From: Streptomyces nitrosporeus
GTDB taxonomy: Bacteria > Actinomycetota > Actinomycetes > Streptomycetales > Streptomycetaceae
Reading direction: 5' to 3'
NCBI RefSeq assembly: GCF_008704555.1
Contig: NZ_CP023702.1
Location: forward strand, 310,001-374,000
DNA: 64,000 nucleotides
The notes beneath the pieces are model-generated. The model was not told where the DNA came from and made no database searches. It saw only the letters and a program-made list of their open reading frames with translations. The stretch's first letter is position 1. Every line of letters starts with the position of its first letter. Shown piece by piece: positions 9,283 through 16,860 of the stretch. The position numbers were made by a program, and so were the translations under genes.

Positions 9283-12200
9283 CGGGCCCGCTCGCCGGCG
9301 GCACGGCCGGTCCCGGCGGGCCGGAGGCGGTGCTCCCGCTGACCGCAGCCCAGGCGGGCATGTGGTACGCCCAGTCGCTCGACCCGCTCAGTCCGGCGCA
9401 GAACACGGCGGAGTGCCTGGAGATCGACGGGCCGCTCGACGCGGGGCTGTTCGCCGGCGCCCTCGACCGGGTGACCGGTGAGGCCGACGCCCTGCGGGTC
9501 CGGGTGCGAAGCGGTGCCGAGGGCCCGCGCCAGTACCTGGCCGGCTCGGTCCGGCTGCCGCTGTCCGTGCACGACCTGCGGGAGACCGGTGAGCCGGACC
9601 TGCGGGCCGAGGAGTGGATGCGCGCCGATCTGGCCGAGCCGTTCGACCTGGCGGAGGGGCCGCTGTTCCGGCACGCGCTGTTCCGGGTCGGTGAGGCGCG
9701 CTGGCTCTGGTACCTGAGGATCCACCACCTGGTGATGGACGGCTTCGGCTACTCCCTGCTCGTCCGGCGCACCGCCGAGGTCTACACGGCGCTGGCGGGC
9801 GGCGCGGAGCCCGGGCCGCGGGTCTTCGGGTCGCTCGCCGACCTGGTCGCCGAGGACGAGGCGTACCGTGCCTCCGAGGCCTTCGACGCGGACCGGGCGC
9901 ACTGGAGCCTGGAGTTCGGCGACCGGCCCGAGGTGCCCCGGCTCGCGGGCCGGGGCGCGCTGCCCTCGCGTACCTTCCACCGGAGGACCGCCCTTCTGGA
10001 GCCGGCGGCGGCCGACGGGGTGCGGGAGCTGGCCGGCCGGCTGAAGGCGACCTGGCCCGATGTCCTGATCGCCGCCCAGGCGCTGTACACGTCCCGGGCG
10101 ACGGGCCGGCGCGAGGTGGTGCTCGGCCTGCCCATGATGGGGCGGCTGGGCTCGGTCGCGCTGCGGGTGCCCGGCATGGTGATGAACGTGCTGCCGCTGC
10201 GGCTGACCGTCTCCCCCGGGGCGACGTTCGCCGAGCTGGTCCGCCAGGTGGTGCTCGGCATCCGCCGGGTGCGCCGCCACCAGCGCTACCGCTACGAGGA
10301 CATCCGCCGCGACCTGCGGCTGCTGGGCGAGAACCGGGGCCTGGTGGGTCCGCTCGTCAACGTCATGCCCTTCGACTACGCCCTGGACTTCGCCGGTGCC
10401 CCCGTGCGCGCCCGCAACCTGTCCGCCGGACCGGTCGACGACCTGACGGTGAACATCTACGACCGGGCCGACGGCCGCGGTCTGCGTATCGACCACGACG
10501 GCAACCCGGCCCTGTACGACGAGGACGCCCTGGCCGCCCACCAGGAACGGTTCCTCGGTCTGGTGGCGCGTCTGGTGCGCGCCGACCCGCACGCCCCGAC
10601 CGCCGTGCACACCATCGCCACGCCGGCCGAACACGCCCTGGTCACCGAGACGTTCAACGCCACGGACCGGGAACTGCCGCCGACGACGCTGATCGGCCCG
10701 ATCGAGGCGCAGGCCGCCCGCACCCCGGACGCGACCGCGCTGGTCCACGGCACCGGCACGCTCACCTACGCCGAGCTGAACACCCGGGCCAACCGGCTGG
10801 CCCGGCACCTGCGGACGCTCGGGGCCCGTCCGGGGACGGTGGTGGCGGTGTCGCTGCCGCGTTCGGTGGACCTGGTGGTCTCGCTACTCGCGGTGCTGAA
10901 GGCGGGGGCCGCCTATCTGCCCCTGGACCCGGAGTACCCGGCGCAGCGGGTCGCCTACATGCTGGACGACGCGGCTCCGGTGTGCGCGGTCGCGGACACG
11001 GCCCACCGGCTGCCCGCGGGCGCCTCCACCCCGGTGGTGGTCCTGGACGGTCTGGACCTCTCGGGCTACCTGTGGTCGAACCCGTGCCGTCCGCTGACGC
11101 CGGCTCATCCGGCGTACGTCATCTACACCTCCGGTTCCACGGGCCGGCCCAAGGGGGTCGTGGTCCCGCACGGGGCGATCGACAACCGGCTGCGCTGGAT
11201 GCAGGACGAGTACGGTCTGACGGCCGGGGACCGGGTGCTGCAGAAGACCCCGTCGTCCTTCGACGTGTCCGTGTGGGAGTTCTTCTGGCCGCTGCGCCAG
11301 GGGGCGGTCCTGGTCGTCGCCGATCCGGGCGGGCACAAGGACCCGGCCTACCTCGCCTCGCTCATCCGCGAACAGCGGATCACCACCTGCCACTTCGTGC
11401 CGTCGATGCTCCAGGTGTTCCTGGCCGAGGCGGACCTGGAGGCGTGCGGCAGTCTGCGCCGGGTGTTCTGCAGCGGTGAGGCGCTGCCCCGGGAGACCGC
11501 GAACGCCTTCCTCCGCGCGCTGCCCCTCGCCGGCCTGCACAATCTGTACGGCCCCACGGAGGCGGCCGTCGACGTCACCTACCACGCGTGCGCGCCGGAG
11601 GACACGGGCCCCGTGCCGATCGGCAGGCCGGTGTGGAACACCCGGCTGTACGTGCTGGACGCGGCGCTGCAGCCGTGTCCGCCGGGTGTGCCGGGCGAGC
11701 TCTACCTGGCGGGCCGTCAGCTCGCCGACGGCTATCTGGGCCGGGACGAGCTCACGGCGTCCCGTTTCGTCGCCGATCCCTTCGGCCGGCCGGGCAGCCG
11801 GATGTACCGTACGGGTGACCTGGCCCGCTGGACCGGCAAGGGCGAGGTGGAGTACCTCGGGCGTACGGACCACCAGGTCAAGCTGCGGGGGCAGCGCATC
11901 GAACTCGGTGAGATCGAGGCGGCGCTGGCAGCCCAGGACGGGGTGGACGGGGCGTGTGCCCTGGTCCGCGAGGACCGGCCCGGCGACCAGCTGCTGGTCG
12001 GCTATGTGACCGGGGACGCCGATCCCGCCGCCGTGCGCGCCGCGCTGGGCAGGGAGCTGCCGGAGCACATGGTGCCGGCCTCGGTGGTGGTGCTGGACGT
12101 GTTCCCGCTGAGCCCCAACGGCAAGCTGGACCGCCGGGAGCTGCCCGCCCCCGCCTTCGGCGGCCAGGAGGGTTCACGGCGCCCCTCGGGAGTCCGGGAG

Positions 12201-13202
12201 GAGACCCTGACCCGGCTGTTCGCGGAGGTCCTCGGGGTGGACCGGGTCGGCCCGGACGACGCCTTCTTCGACCTGGGCGGCACCTCGCTGCTGGCGGTGC
12301 GGCTGGTGGGGATGGTGCGGGAGGCGCTCGGAGCCGAACTGACCATCGGGACGCTCTTCGAGGCGGCCACCCCGGCCGCGCTGGCGGCCCGTCTGGCGAC
12401 GGGGGAGGCGGCCGGGGAGGACGCGCTGGACGTCGTCCTGCGGCTGCGCGGCGGCGAGGAGCACCCGCCGCTGTTCGCCATCCACCCGGCGGGCGGTATC
12501 GCCTGGTGCTACGCGGGCCTGTCGTCCCGGCTGGGGCCGGGCCGGCCGCTGTACGGCATCCAGGCCCGCGGTCTGGTCCGGGACGAGCCGCTGCCGCGCA
12601 CCCTCCAGGAGGAGGCGGCCGACTACGTGGCGCACATCCGCCGGGTGCGGGAGCACGGTCCGTACCGGCTGCTGGGCTGGTCGGTCGGCGGGGTGCTGGC
12701 CCACGCGGTGGCGGTGATGCTCCAGGAGGCCGGGGAGGAGGTCGAACTCCTCGCGCTGCTCGACTCGTTCCCGGCCGAGCAGTGGCGGGACCGGCCCGCG
12801 CCCGAGGAGGGCGACGCGCTCACCGCGGTGCTGCGGATGGCGGGCTTCGAGCGGACCGGCGAGCGGACCAGGGCCGATGTGGTGGCCACGCTGCGCCGGG
12901 CGGGCAGCCCGCTGGCCGGGCTCAGCGACCTGACCCTGTCGAAGATCGTGGACATCGTGCCCAACCACGCCCGCATGATGCGTGAGCATGTGCACCGGGT
13001 CTTCGACGGTGACCTGCTGTTCTTCACGGCGGCGGCACCGCGGGCGGAGGACTGGCTGACGTACGAGGCATGGCGGCCCCATGTGACCGGAGGGATCGTG
13101 AACCACGACCTCGACTGCACCCACCCGCAGTTGATGCTGGACCGGTTCCTCGACGACATCGCCGCCGTGCTGGCGGCCCGGCTGAAGGAGCTCGACGCAT
13201 GA
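9279..13202 (+). CDS. entF: EntF-type synthetase, C-A-T-TE, serine-activating
   Basis: This 1307-aa single-module NRPS joins DHB to Ser, trimerises and cyclises it. Domains in order: condensation (about 15-440, HHLVMDG at 149-155), adenylation (about 475-960, YTSGSTG at 616-622), carrier (DLGGTSLL, Ser1003), type I thioesterase (about 1060-1300, GWSVGG, Ser1135). The binding-pocket residues read by eye are DVWHFSLVDK, the EntF serine code, from FDVSVWEFFW, TTCHFVPSML, VFCSGEA and LYGPTEAAVDV. GTG 9279 overlaps the carrier-gene stop. The 2,3-DHB-Ser trilactone enterobactin is therefore the expected product. Confidence 0.94.
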   Translation: MTGPLAGGTAGPGGPEAVLPLTAAQAGMWYAQSLDPLSPAQNTAECLEIDGPLDAGLFAGALDRVTGEADALRVRVRSGAEGPRQYLAGSVRLPLSVHDLRETGEPDLRAEEWMRADLAEPFDLAEGPLFRHALFRVGEARWLWYLRIHHLVMDGFGYSLLVRRTAEVYTALAGGAEPGPRVFGSLADLVAEDEAYRASEAFDADRAHWSLEFGDRPEVPRLAGRGALPSRTFHRRTALLEPAAADGVRELAGRLKATWPDVLIAAQALYTSRATGRREVVLGLPMMGRLGSVALRVPGMVMNVLPLRLTVSPGATFAELVRQVVLGIRRVRRHQRYRYEDIRRDLRLLGENRGLVGPLVNVMPFDYALDFAGAPVRARNLSAGPVDDLTVNIYDRADGRGLRIDHDGNPALYDEDALAAHQERFLGLVARLVRADPHAPTAVHTIATPAEHALVTETFNATDRELPPTTLIGPIEAQAARTPDATALVHGTGTLTYAELNTRANRLARHLRTLGARPGTVVAVSLPRSVDLVVSLLAVLKAGAAYLPLDPEYPAQRVAYMLDDAAPVCAVADTAHRLPAGASTPVVVLDGLDLSGYLWSNPCRPLTPAHPAYVIYTSGSTGRPKGVVVPHGAIDNRLRWMQDEYGLTAGDRVLQKTPSSFDVSVWEFFWPLRQGAVLVVADPGGHKDPAYLASLIREQRITTCHFVPSMLQVFLAEADLEACGSLRRVFCSGEALPRETANAFLRALPLAGLHNLYGPTEAAVDVTYHACAPEDTGPVPIGRPVWNTRLYVLDAALQPCPPGVPGELYLAGRQLADGYLGRDELTASRFVADPFGRPGSRMYRTGDLARWTGKGEVEYLGRTDHQVKLRGQRIELGEIEAALAAQDGVDGACALVREDRPGDQLLVGYVTGDADPAAVRAALGRELPEHMVPASVVVLDVFPLSPNGKLDRRELPAPAFGGQEGSRRPSGVREETLTRLFAEVLGVDRVGPDDAFFDLGGTSLLAVRLVGMVREALGAELTIGTLFEAATPAALAARLATGEAAGEDALDVVLRLRGGEEHPPLFAIHPAGGIAWCYAGLSSRLGPGRPLYGIQARGLVRDEPLPRTLQEEAADYVAHIRRVREHGPYRLLGWSVGGVLAHAVAVMLQEAGEEVELLALLDSFPAEQWRDRPAPEEGDALTAVLRMAGFERTGERTRADVVATLRRAGSPLAGLSDLTLSKIVDIVPNHARMMREHVHRVFDGDLLFFTAAAPRAEDWLTYEAWRPHVTGGIVNHDLDCTHPQLMLDRFLDDIAAVLAARLKELDA

Positions 13203-13384
13203 GCGGTGAGGCAGGCCCGTTCGATCCGGCGGCCGGGGAGAGCGGCACCCATCTGGTGCTGGAGAACTCCGCGGGGCGTACGTCCCTGTGGCCGGTGTGG
13301 CGCGAGGTGCCCGCGGGGTGGTCGGTGCGCTTCGGGCCGGCTCCGTACGCCTCCTGCGTGACCGTGCTGGAGCCGGCCCGGTGA
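13199..13384 (+). CDS. Short MbtH-like protein
   Basis: This 61-aa protein begins in an ATGA overlap with the synthetase stop. MbtH family landmarks are NSAGRTSLWPVW and VPAGW, including the conserved SLWP and the Pro-Ala-Gly-Trp loop. MbtH proteins bind and support NRPS adenylation domains. It ends about ten residues early: the usual C-terminal helix with WTD-RP-SL is missing, and the sequence stops at VTVLEPAR. This could be a divergent but active form or a decayed copy. Confidence 0.82.
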   Translation: MSGEAGPFDPAAGESGTHLVLENSAGRTSLWPVWREVPAGWSVRFGPAPYASCVTVLEPAR

Positions 13385-13389
13385 ACGGA

Positions 13390-13430
13390 CGGCTGCCGGG
13401 CCGGCCGTCCGCACGGCGGCCCGGCAGCCG
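13390..13430. terminator. Terminator between mbtH-like gene and phosphodiester glycosidase gene
   Basis: A perfect 14-bp stem (13390-13403 with 13417-13430) and 13-base loop lie just after the mbtH-like stop, between convergent genes. It probably ends the dhb transcript and may work in both directions. Confidence 0.65.
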
Positions 13431-13475
13431 GAGCGGCACCGGTCCGCCCGCCCGGGGGCCGGTGTCCGGCGGGGG

Positions 13476-15191
13476 TCAGGAGGAGGAACGCGGTACGACG
13501 ACCACGGCGGTGCTCATGGGGCGTTCACGCGGCGCGGTGTCCTCCCACTCGTCCCACGGCCGGTTGTAGAGGCTTCCTCCGACCACCATGGTGGTGTCGC
13601 CGCCGCTGCCGAGTCCCACGGCGTCGCGGGCACCGAGCCAGCGCATGACCTGTGCGGCCTCCGGCAGGCTCGCACCGACGCTGTACAGGGGGTTGCGGCC
13701 GTCGATGGTGACGAGCATCAGGTGGCCCTCCGCGGAGACGCCGGCCAGGGTACGGGCGTGCCGGGCGGTCAGCACGCCGCTGGGCCGGCAGCCGCTCCCG
13801 GGCGCGGGAAGGCGGCAGGAGACGTGGGCCATGCCGTTGGCCGCGGGGTTGAGCATGATCCGGCCGTCACGCAGCAGGGCCGGGGTCCCGCCCGCGACGG
13901 CGGAGAAGGCCGGCGAGGTCACCGAGGCTCCGTCGGGGCCGAGGATCGTCGTGCGCGGTGTGACCTCGGTACCGGGCGTGAGGGTGGCGAGCCATGCCCC
14001 GCCCCGGCCGATGCCCTGGAGGACGCGTCCGCCCGCCGGGACCGGTCCTGGCTCGTGCCGGATGCCGAGGACTTCCCAGTCGCCGTTCAGCACTGCTTCG
14101 GTGACCGGCGTACCGGCCCATTTCCGGGCGGGTCCGGGTGTGACGGCGCCCCACTCCGGGCGGAACACCACGATTTCGTCGGGGTCGTAGCAGGTGCCGT
14201 TGCGCAGGGGGGCCGTCCAGGGCGTCGGGCCGTCTGCGGACTGGCGGAAGTCTCCGCCGACTCCGCCGCAGCCGAGTACCTGGCCCGCTACGCGGTTCAG
14301 CCCGTCGATCTCCCGCTCCCCCTTGCCGGGGGCGGACACCCAGGTGCGGGAGCTGGTCTCGGTGATCCGGTGGCCGCCCCCGGCGGCGTTCAGAAGAAGC
14401 GCGGTCCGCCCGTTGTTCGGTGCGCCGAGCAGAACGTTGTTCCGTACGTAGAGGCCCTGCGGGACGCCCTCGTACCCGAGGAAGTCCGGGTTGTTCGGGG
14501 ACGCGATGTCGAACTCGGTGCCGTTGACAGCGGCCAGCGCACCGGCCGGGGCCGCCATCTGCTTCACCGTCTGGGAACCGGACACGTCCGCACCGTGTTC
14601 GGTGCGGACGTCGGCCTGGGCACCGGGGGCGACGGTGATGACGCGGATCTGCCAGGGACCGCGGCTGCCGGGATTCGTCTCGGCCGTGAAGAACGTGCGG
14701 GTGCTCGCGTAGCCCGATTCCTTCAGCCCGGTGCGCGCGTTTGCCGCTTCGGCGGCTGTGCCGTATGGGCCGACACGCACGCCGTAGAAGGTCATCGCGT
14801 ACGTGTCGGCCGAGGCGGGCGAGTCCAGCGGCATCACCGAGGCGGGGAATCCGGCGTCCCGCAGGCCCTGGGCGTGCGCCGTGGCCGTGGCGGCGACGGT
14901 GGTCATCTCCTGGCCGTCGGGGAACCGCACCCACACCGCCCACGTGTCGTCGGCCGCCGATCCCTGGGAGTACACCCGGTAGGTGACTCCGGGGCCCAGC
15001 CGGGTGACCCCGCTCCTCGGTGCCGTACCGTCCCCGAGCGGGAAGCCGGAGTCCACGGCCGGGTAGTCGGGCACGTCCGCCCGGGTGGCCGCCGCGGAGG
15101 CGCCGGCGGGTACGGCGAGCAACGAGGACGCCAGCAGCACGGCGGCGAGGCCGGCGGCGGCCCGTCCGCGCAGGGCGCAGGAAGTGATCAC
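13476..15191 (-). CDS. Secreted phosphodiester glycosidase family protein (NAGPA/DUF2233-like)
   Basis: This 571-aa protein has a Sec-type signal peptide ending near GASAAA (about 35), a SPOR-like segment (about 75-165, WAVWVRFPDG then AETNPGSRGPWQIRVI), and a C-terminal phosphodiester-glycosidase domain with MLVTIDGR and LGSGGDTTMVVGG. Families with this domain cleave sugar phosphodiesters; the natural substrate here is unknown. The usual LDGGGSTTM core reads LGSGGDTTM. GTG 15191 has no clear ribosome site. It lies 114 bp after fes on the same strand, so it may be co-transcribed and iron-controlled. Confidence 0.75.
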   Translation of the reverse strand: MITSCALRGRAAAGLAAVLLASSLLAVPAGASAAATRADVPDYPAVDSGFPLGDGTAPRSGVTRLGPGVTYRVYSQGSAADDTWAVWVRFPDGQEMTTVAATATAHAQGLRDAGFPASVMPLDSPASADTYAMTFYGVRVGPYGTAAEAANARTGLKESGYASTRTFFTAETNPGSRGPWQIRVITVAPGAQADVRTEHGADVSGSQTVKQMAAPAGALAAVNGTEFDIASPNNPDFLGYEGVPQGLYVRNNVLLGAPNNGRTALLLNAAGGGHRITETSSRTWVSAPGKGEREIDGLNRVAGQVLGCGGVGGDFRQSADGPTPWTAPLRNGTCYDPDEIVVFRPEWGAVTPGPARKWAGTPVTEAVLNGDWEVLGIRHEPGPVPAGGRVLQGIGRGGAWLATLTPGTEVTPRTTILGPDGASVTSPAFSAVAGGTPALLRDGRIMLNPAANGMAHVSCRLPAPGSGCRPSGVLTARHARTLAGVSAEGHLMLVTIDGRNPLYSVGASLPEAAQVMRWLGARDAVGLGSGGDTTMVVGGSLYNRPWDEWEDTAPRERPMSTAVVVVPRSSS

Positions 15192-15305
15192 GGGGAACAG
15201 GGTGGCGAGTTCCTCGTGCGCTTGTCCAGCGGCTGGTTCCGGAGCGGCCGGGGCGGCCCTGCACGCGTGCGCCGTCGCCGCCCTCGCGGAGCGGCCGGTC
15301 TCGTC

Positions 15306-16568
15306 CTACGGCCGGGGGGACAGCAGTTCCACCAGCCCGTCGGCGAGTTCGGTGCGCCAGCAGAGGTAGTCGTGGCCGCCGTTGAACTCGTGGTAGGTGG
15401 CGTCGTGGTAGCCGGCGGCGGCCAGGGTGTCGCGCAGCCGGCGGGCGGCGGGCAGGGCGACCCATTCCTGCTCGCCGAAGGAGAGCCGGAAGCGGACGGG
15501 GATCCGCGGGCCGCGTCCGATCTGCTCGGTGAGCCATTCGGCGCCGGGGCCGTCGGGCCACCAGAAGGACCCCGACTGCACCAGGGCGTTGCCGAAACGG
15601 CCCGGAGCGGACAGGGCGGTGTGGGCGGCGCACAGCCCGCCCAGGCTCTGCCCGGCGACGACGGTGCGCGCGGGGTCCTTGGTGACGGGGAGCCGGGCGG
15701 CGGCCCAGGGCAGCAGCTCGTCGGCGAGGAAGGCGGCGAACTCCGGGCGGCACGTCATGTCCGCCCAGCGCCTGTCCGCGTCCACGGACTCCGGCAGCAG
15801 CGCGACGAGCGGCGGGATGCGGCCGTCGGCGACGAGGTTGTCCAGCAAGGTGGCCACGCCGAGGTTCGGCTGCCAGTGCTCCCCGTCGAGGAGCACGAGG
15901 ACCGGCAGGTCCCCGGTGTGCCCGTCGGGCAGCGGCGGTTCGTACATCCAGACGCGGCGGCTGCCGCCGGTATCCCGGTCCGGTACGTCATGGGCCGCGA
16001 CGCGGCCGCGCGGCACCCCGGGCCTCGGCTGCCAGTCCACCGCCCGCGGGGCGGCCGGGAGTTCGGCGTAGGAGACCGGGTCGCCGCTCCAGCGGCGCGG
16101 CAGGGTGCGCGGGTTGTGGGGGTCGGGGCGGCGGCGGGTGCGCAGCCACTGCCAGTAGCCGGGGGTGCCGGTCTGCGGGCCGTCGCCCTCGTCGACGTAG
16201 AAGTCGTAGGTGCCACGCCAGTCGTGGCGCAGGCGCAGGGTCCAGTGCCAGACGTCCGTGCCGGGCAGGTGCTCCATCAGGTTGCCCGCCGGGTCCCGGG
16301 GGTCGCCGAGCTTGTTGGGGAGGACCTGGACGGCCCGGGTGGCGGGGGTTCCGCGCCACAGGAACGTCACGGCGCGGTGGTCCGCCTCGCCCTCGGGGTC
16401 GGGCGAGACGACCGGTCCGCCGCCCTCGCGCACGGTGGCCCAGAACGCTTCGGTCCCCTCGGGGCCGGGCAGCGGGAAGCCGGGTCGGGCGAGCCTCGCC
16501 GGTCCGTCCGGACGCGCGAGCCTCGGAGGTCGGTGCGGGGCGTCCCGCGGGGGCGTACACGTGATCAC
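15306..16568 (-). CDS. fes: Enterochelin esterase (Fes-type)
   Basis: This 420-aa cytoplasmic hydrolase opens the trilactone of ferric enterobactin to release iron. The N-terminal Fes domain (about 30-190) has FLWRG, LPNKLGDP and MEHLPGTDVWHW. The alpha/beta-hydrolase half has GQSLGG with nucleophile Ser308 and a C-terminal GGHDY with the catalytic His. GTG 16568 is preceded by GGAG at good spacing. It is divergent from the surface-protein gene, with two iron-box-like sites in the shared promoter region. It supports enterobactin as the cluster product, since linear siderophores need no Fes. Confidence 0.92.
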   Translation of the reverse strand: MITCTPPRDAPHRPPRLARPDGPARLARPGFPLPGPEGTEAFWATVREGGGPVVSPDPEGEADHRAVTFLWRGTPATRAVQVLPNKLGDPRDPAGNLMEHLPGTDVWHWTLRLRHDWRGTYDFYVDEGDGPQTGTPGYWQWLRTRRRPDPHNPRTLPRRWSGDPVSYAELPAAPRAVDWQPRPGVPRGRVAAHDVPDRDTGGSRRVWMYEPPLPDGHTGDLPVLVLLDGEHWQPNLGVATLLDNLVADGRIPPLVALLPESVDADRRWADMTCRPEFAAFLADELLPWAAARLPVTKDPARTVVAGQSLGGLCAAHTALSAPGRFGNALVQSGSFWWPDGPGAEWLTEQIGRGPRIPVRFRLSFGEQEWVALPAARRLRDTLAAAGYHDATYHEFNGGHDYLCWRTELADGLVELLSPRP

Positions 16569-16679
16569 GAAAGGACTCCGAACGACGAGGTCGAGTGGCT
16601 CGGACCGGCCGGCCTTGGAGCTCCGGACGGAAGAGGCTCCCGGCTCGCGGTGCCCGGACTCCCTTGCCGTTCGGATCTC

Positions 16680-16698
16680 TTAGGGTCACCTTACCTTT
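16680..16698. promoter_or_regulatory. Weak iron-box-like site upstream of fes
   Basis: TTAGGGTCACCTTACCTTT matches the iron-box consensus at about 13 of 19 positions, keeping the outer TTAGG and the inner CC/CCT steps. It lies 112 bp upstream of the fes start. Much weaker than the site at 16749-16767. Confidence 0.4.
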
Positions 16699-16748
16699 CG
16701 CGCGCCCCCGTCCGCGGAGGGGGTTCCGGACAACAGCACCACAAAAAG

Positions 16749-16767
16749 TAAGGATAGGCTAGCCTAA
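16749..16767. promoter_or_regulatory. Iron box between fes and the repeat surface protein
   Basis: TAAGGATAGGCTAGCCTAA matches the consensus at 16 of 19 positions and has a perfect inner dyad AGGCTAGCCT. It is placed to control the plus-strand surface-protein gene and possibly fes. Confidence 0.75.
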
Positions 16768-16860
16768 GTGCACTTGACCGCTTCCGGTCGCGCCTGAGCG
16801 CCGGACTTCCGTGCGCCGTCCCCCACTTCACCTCTCTCCGCCCGCCAGGAGCAGCACATC

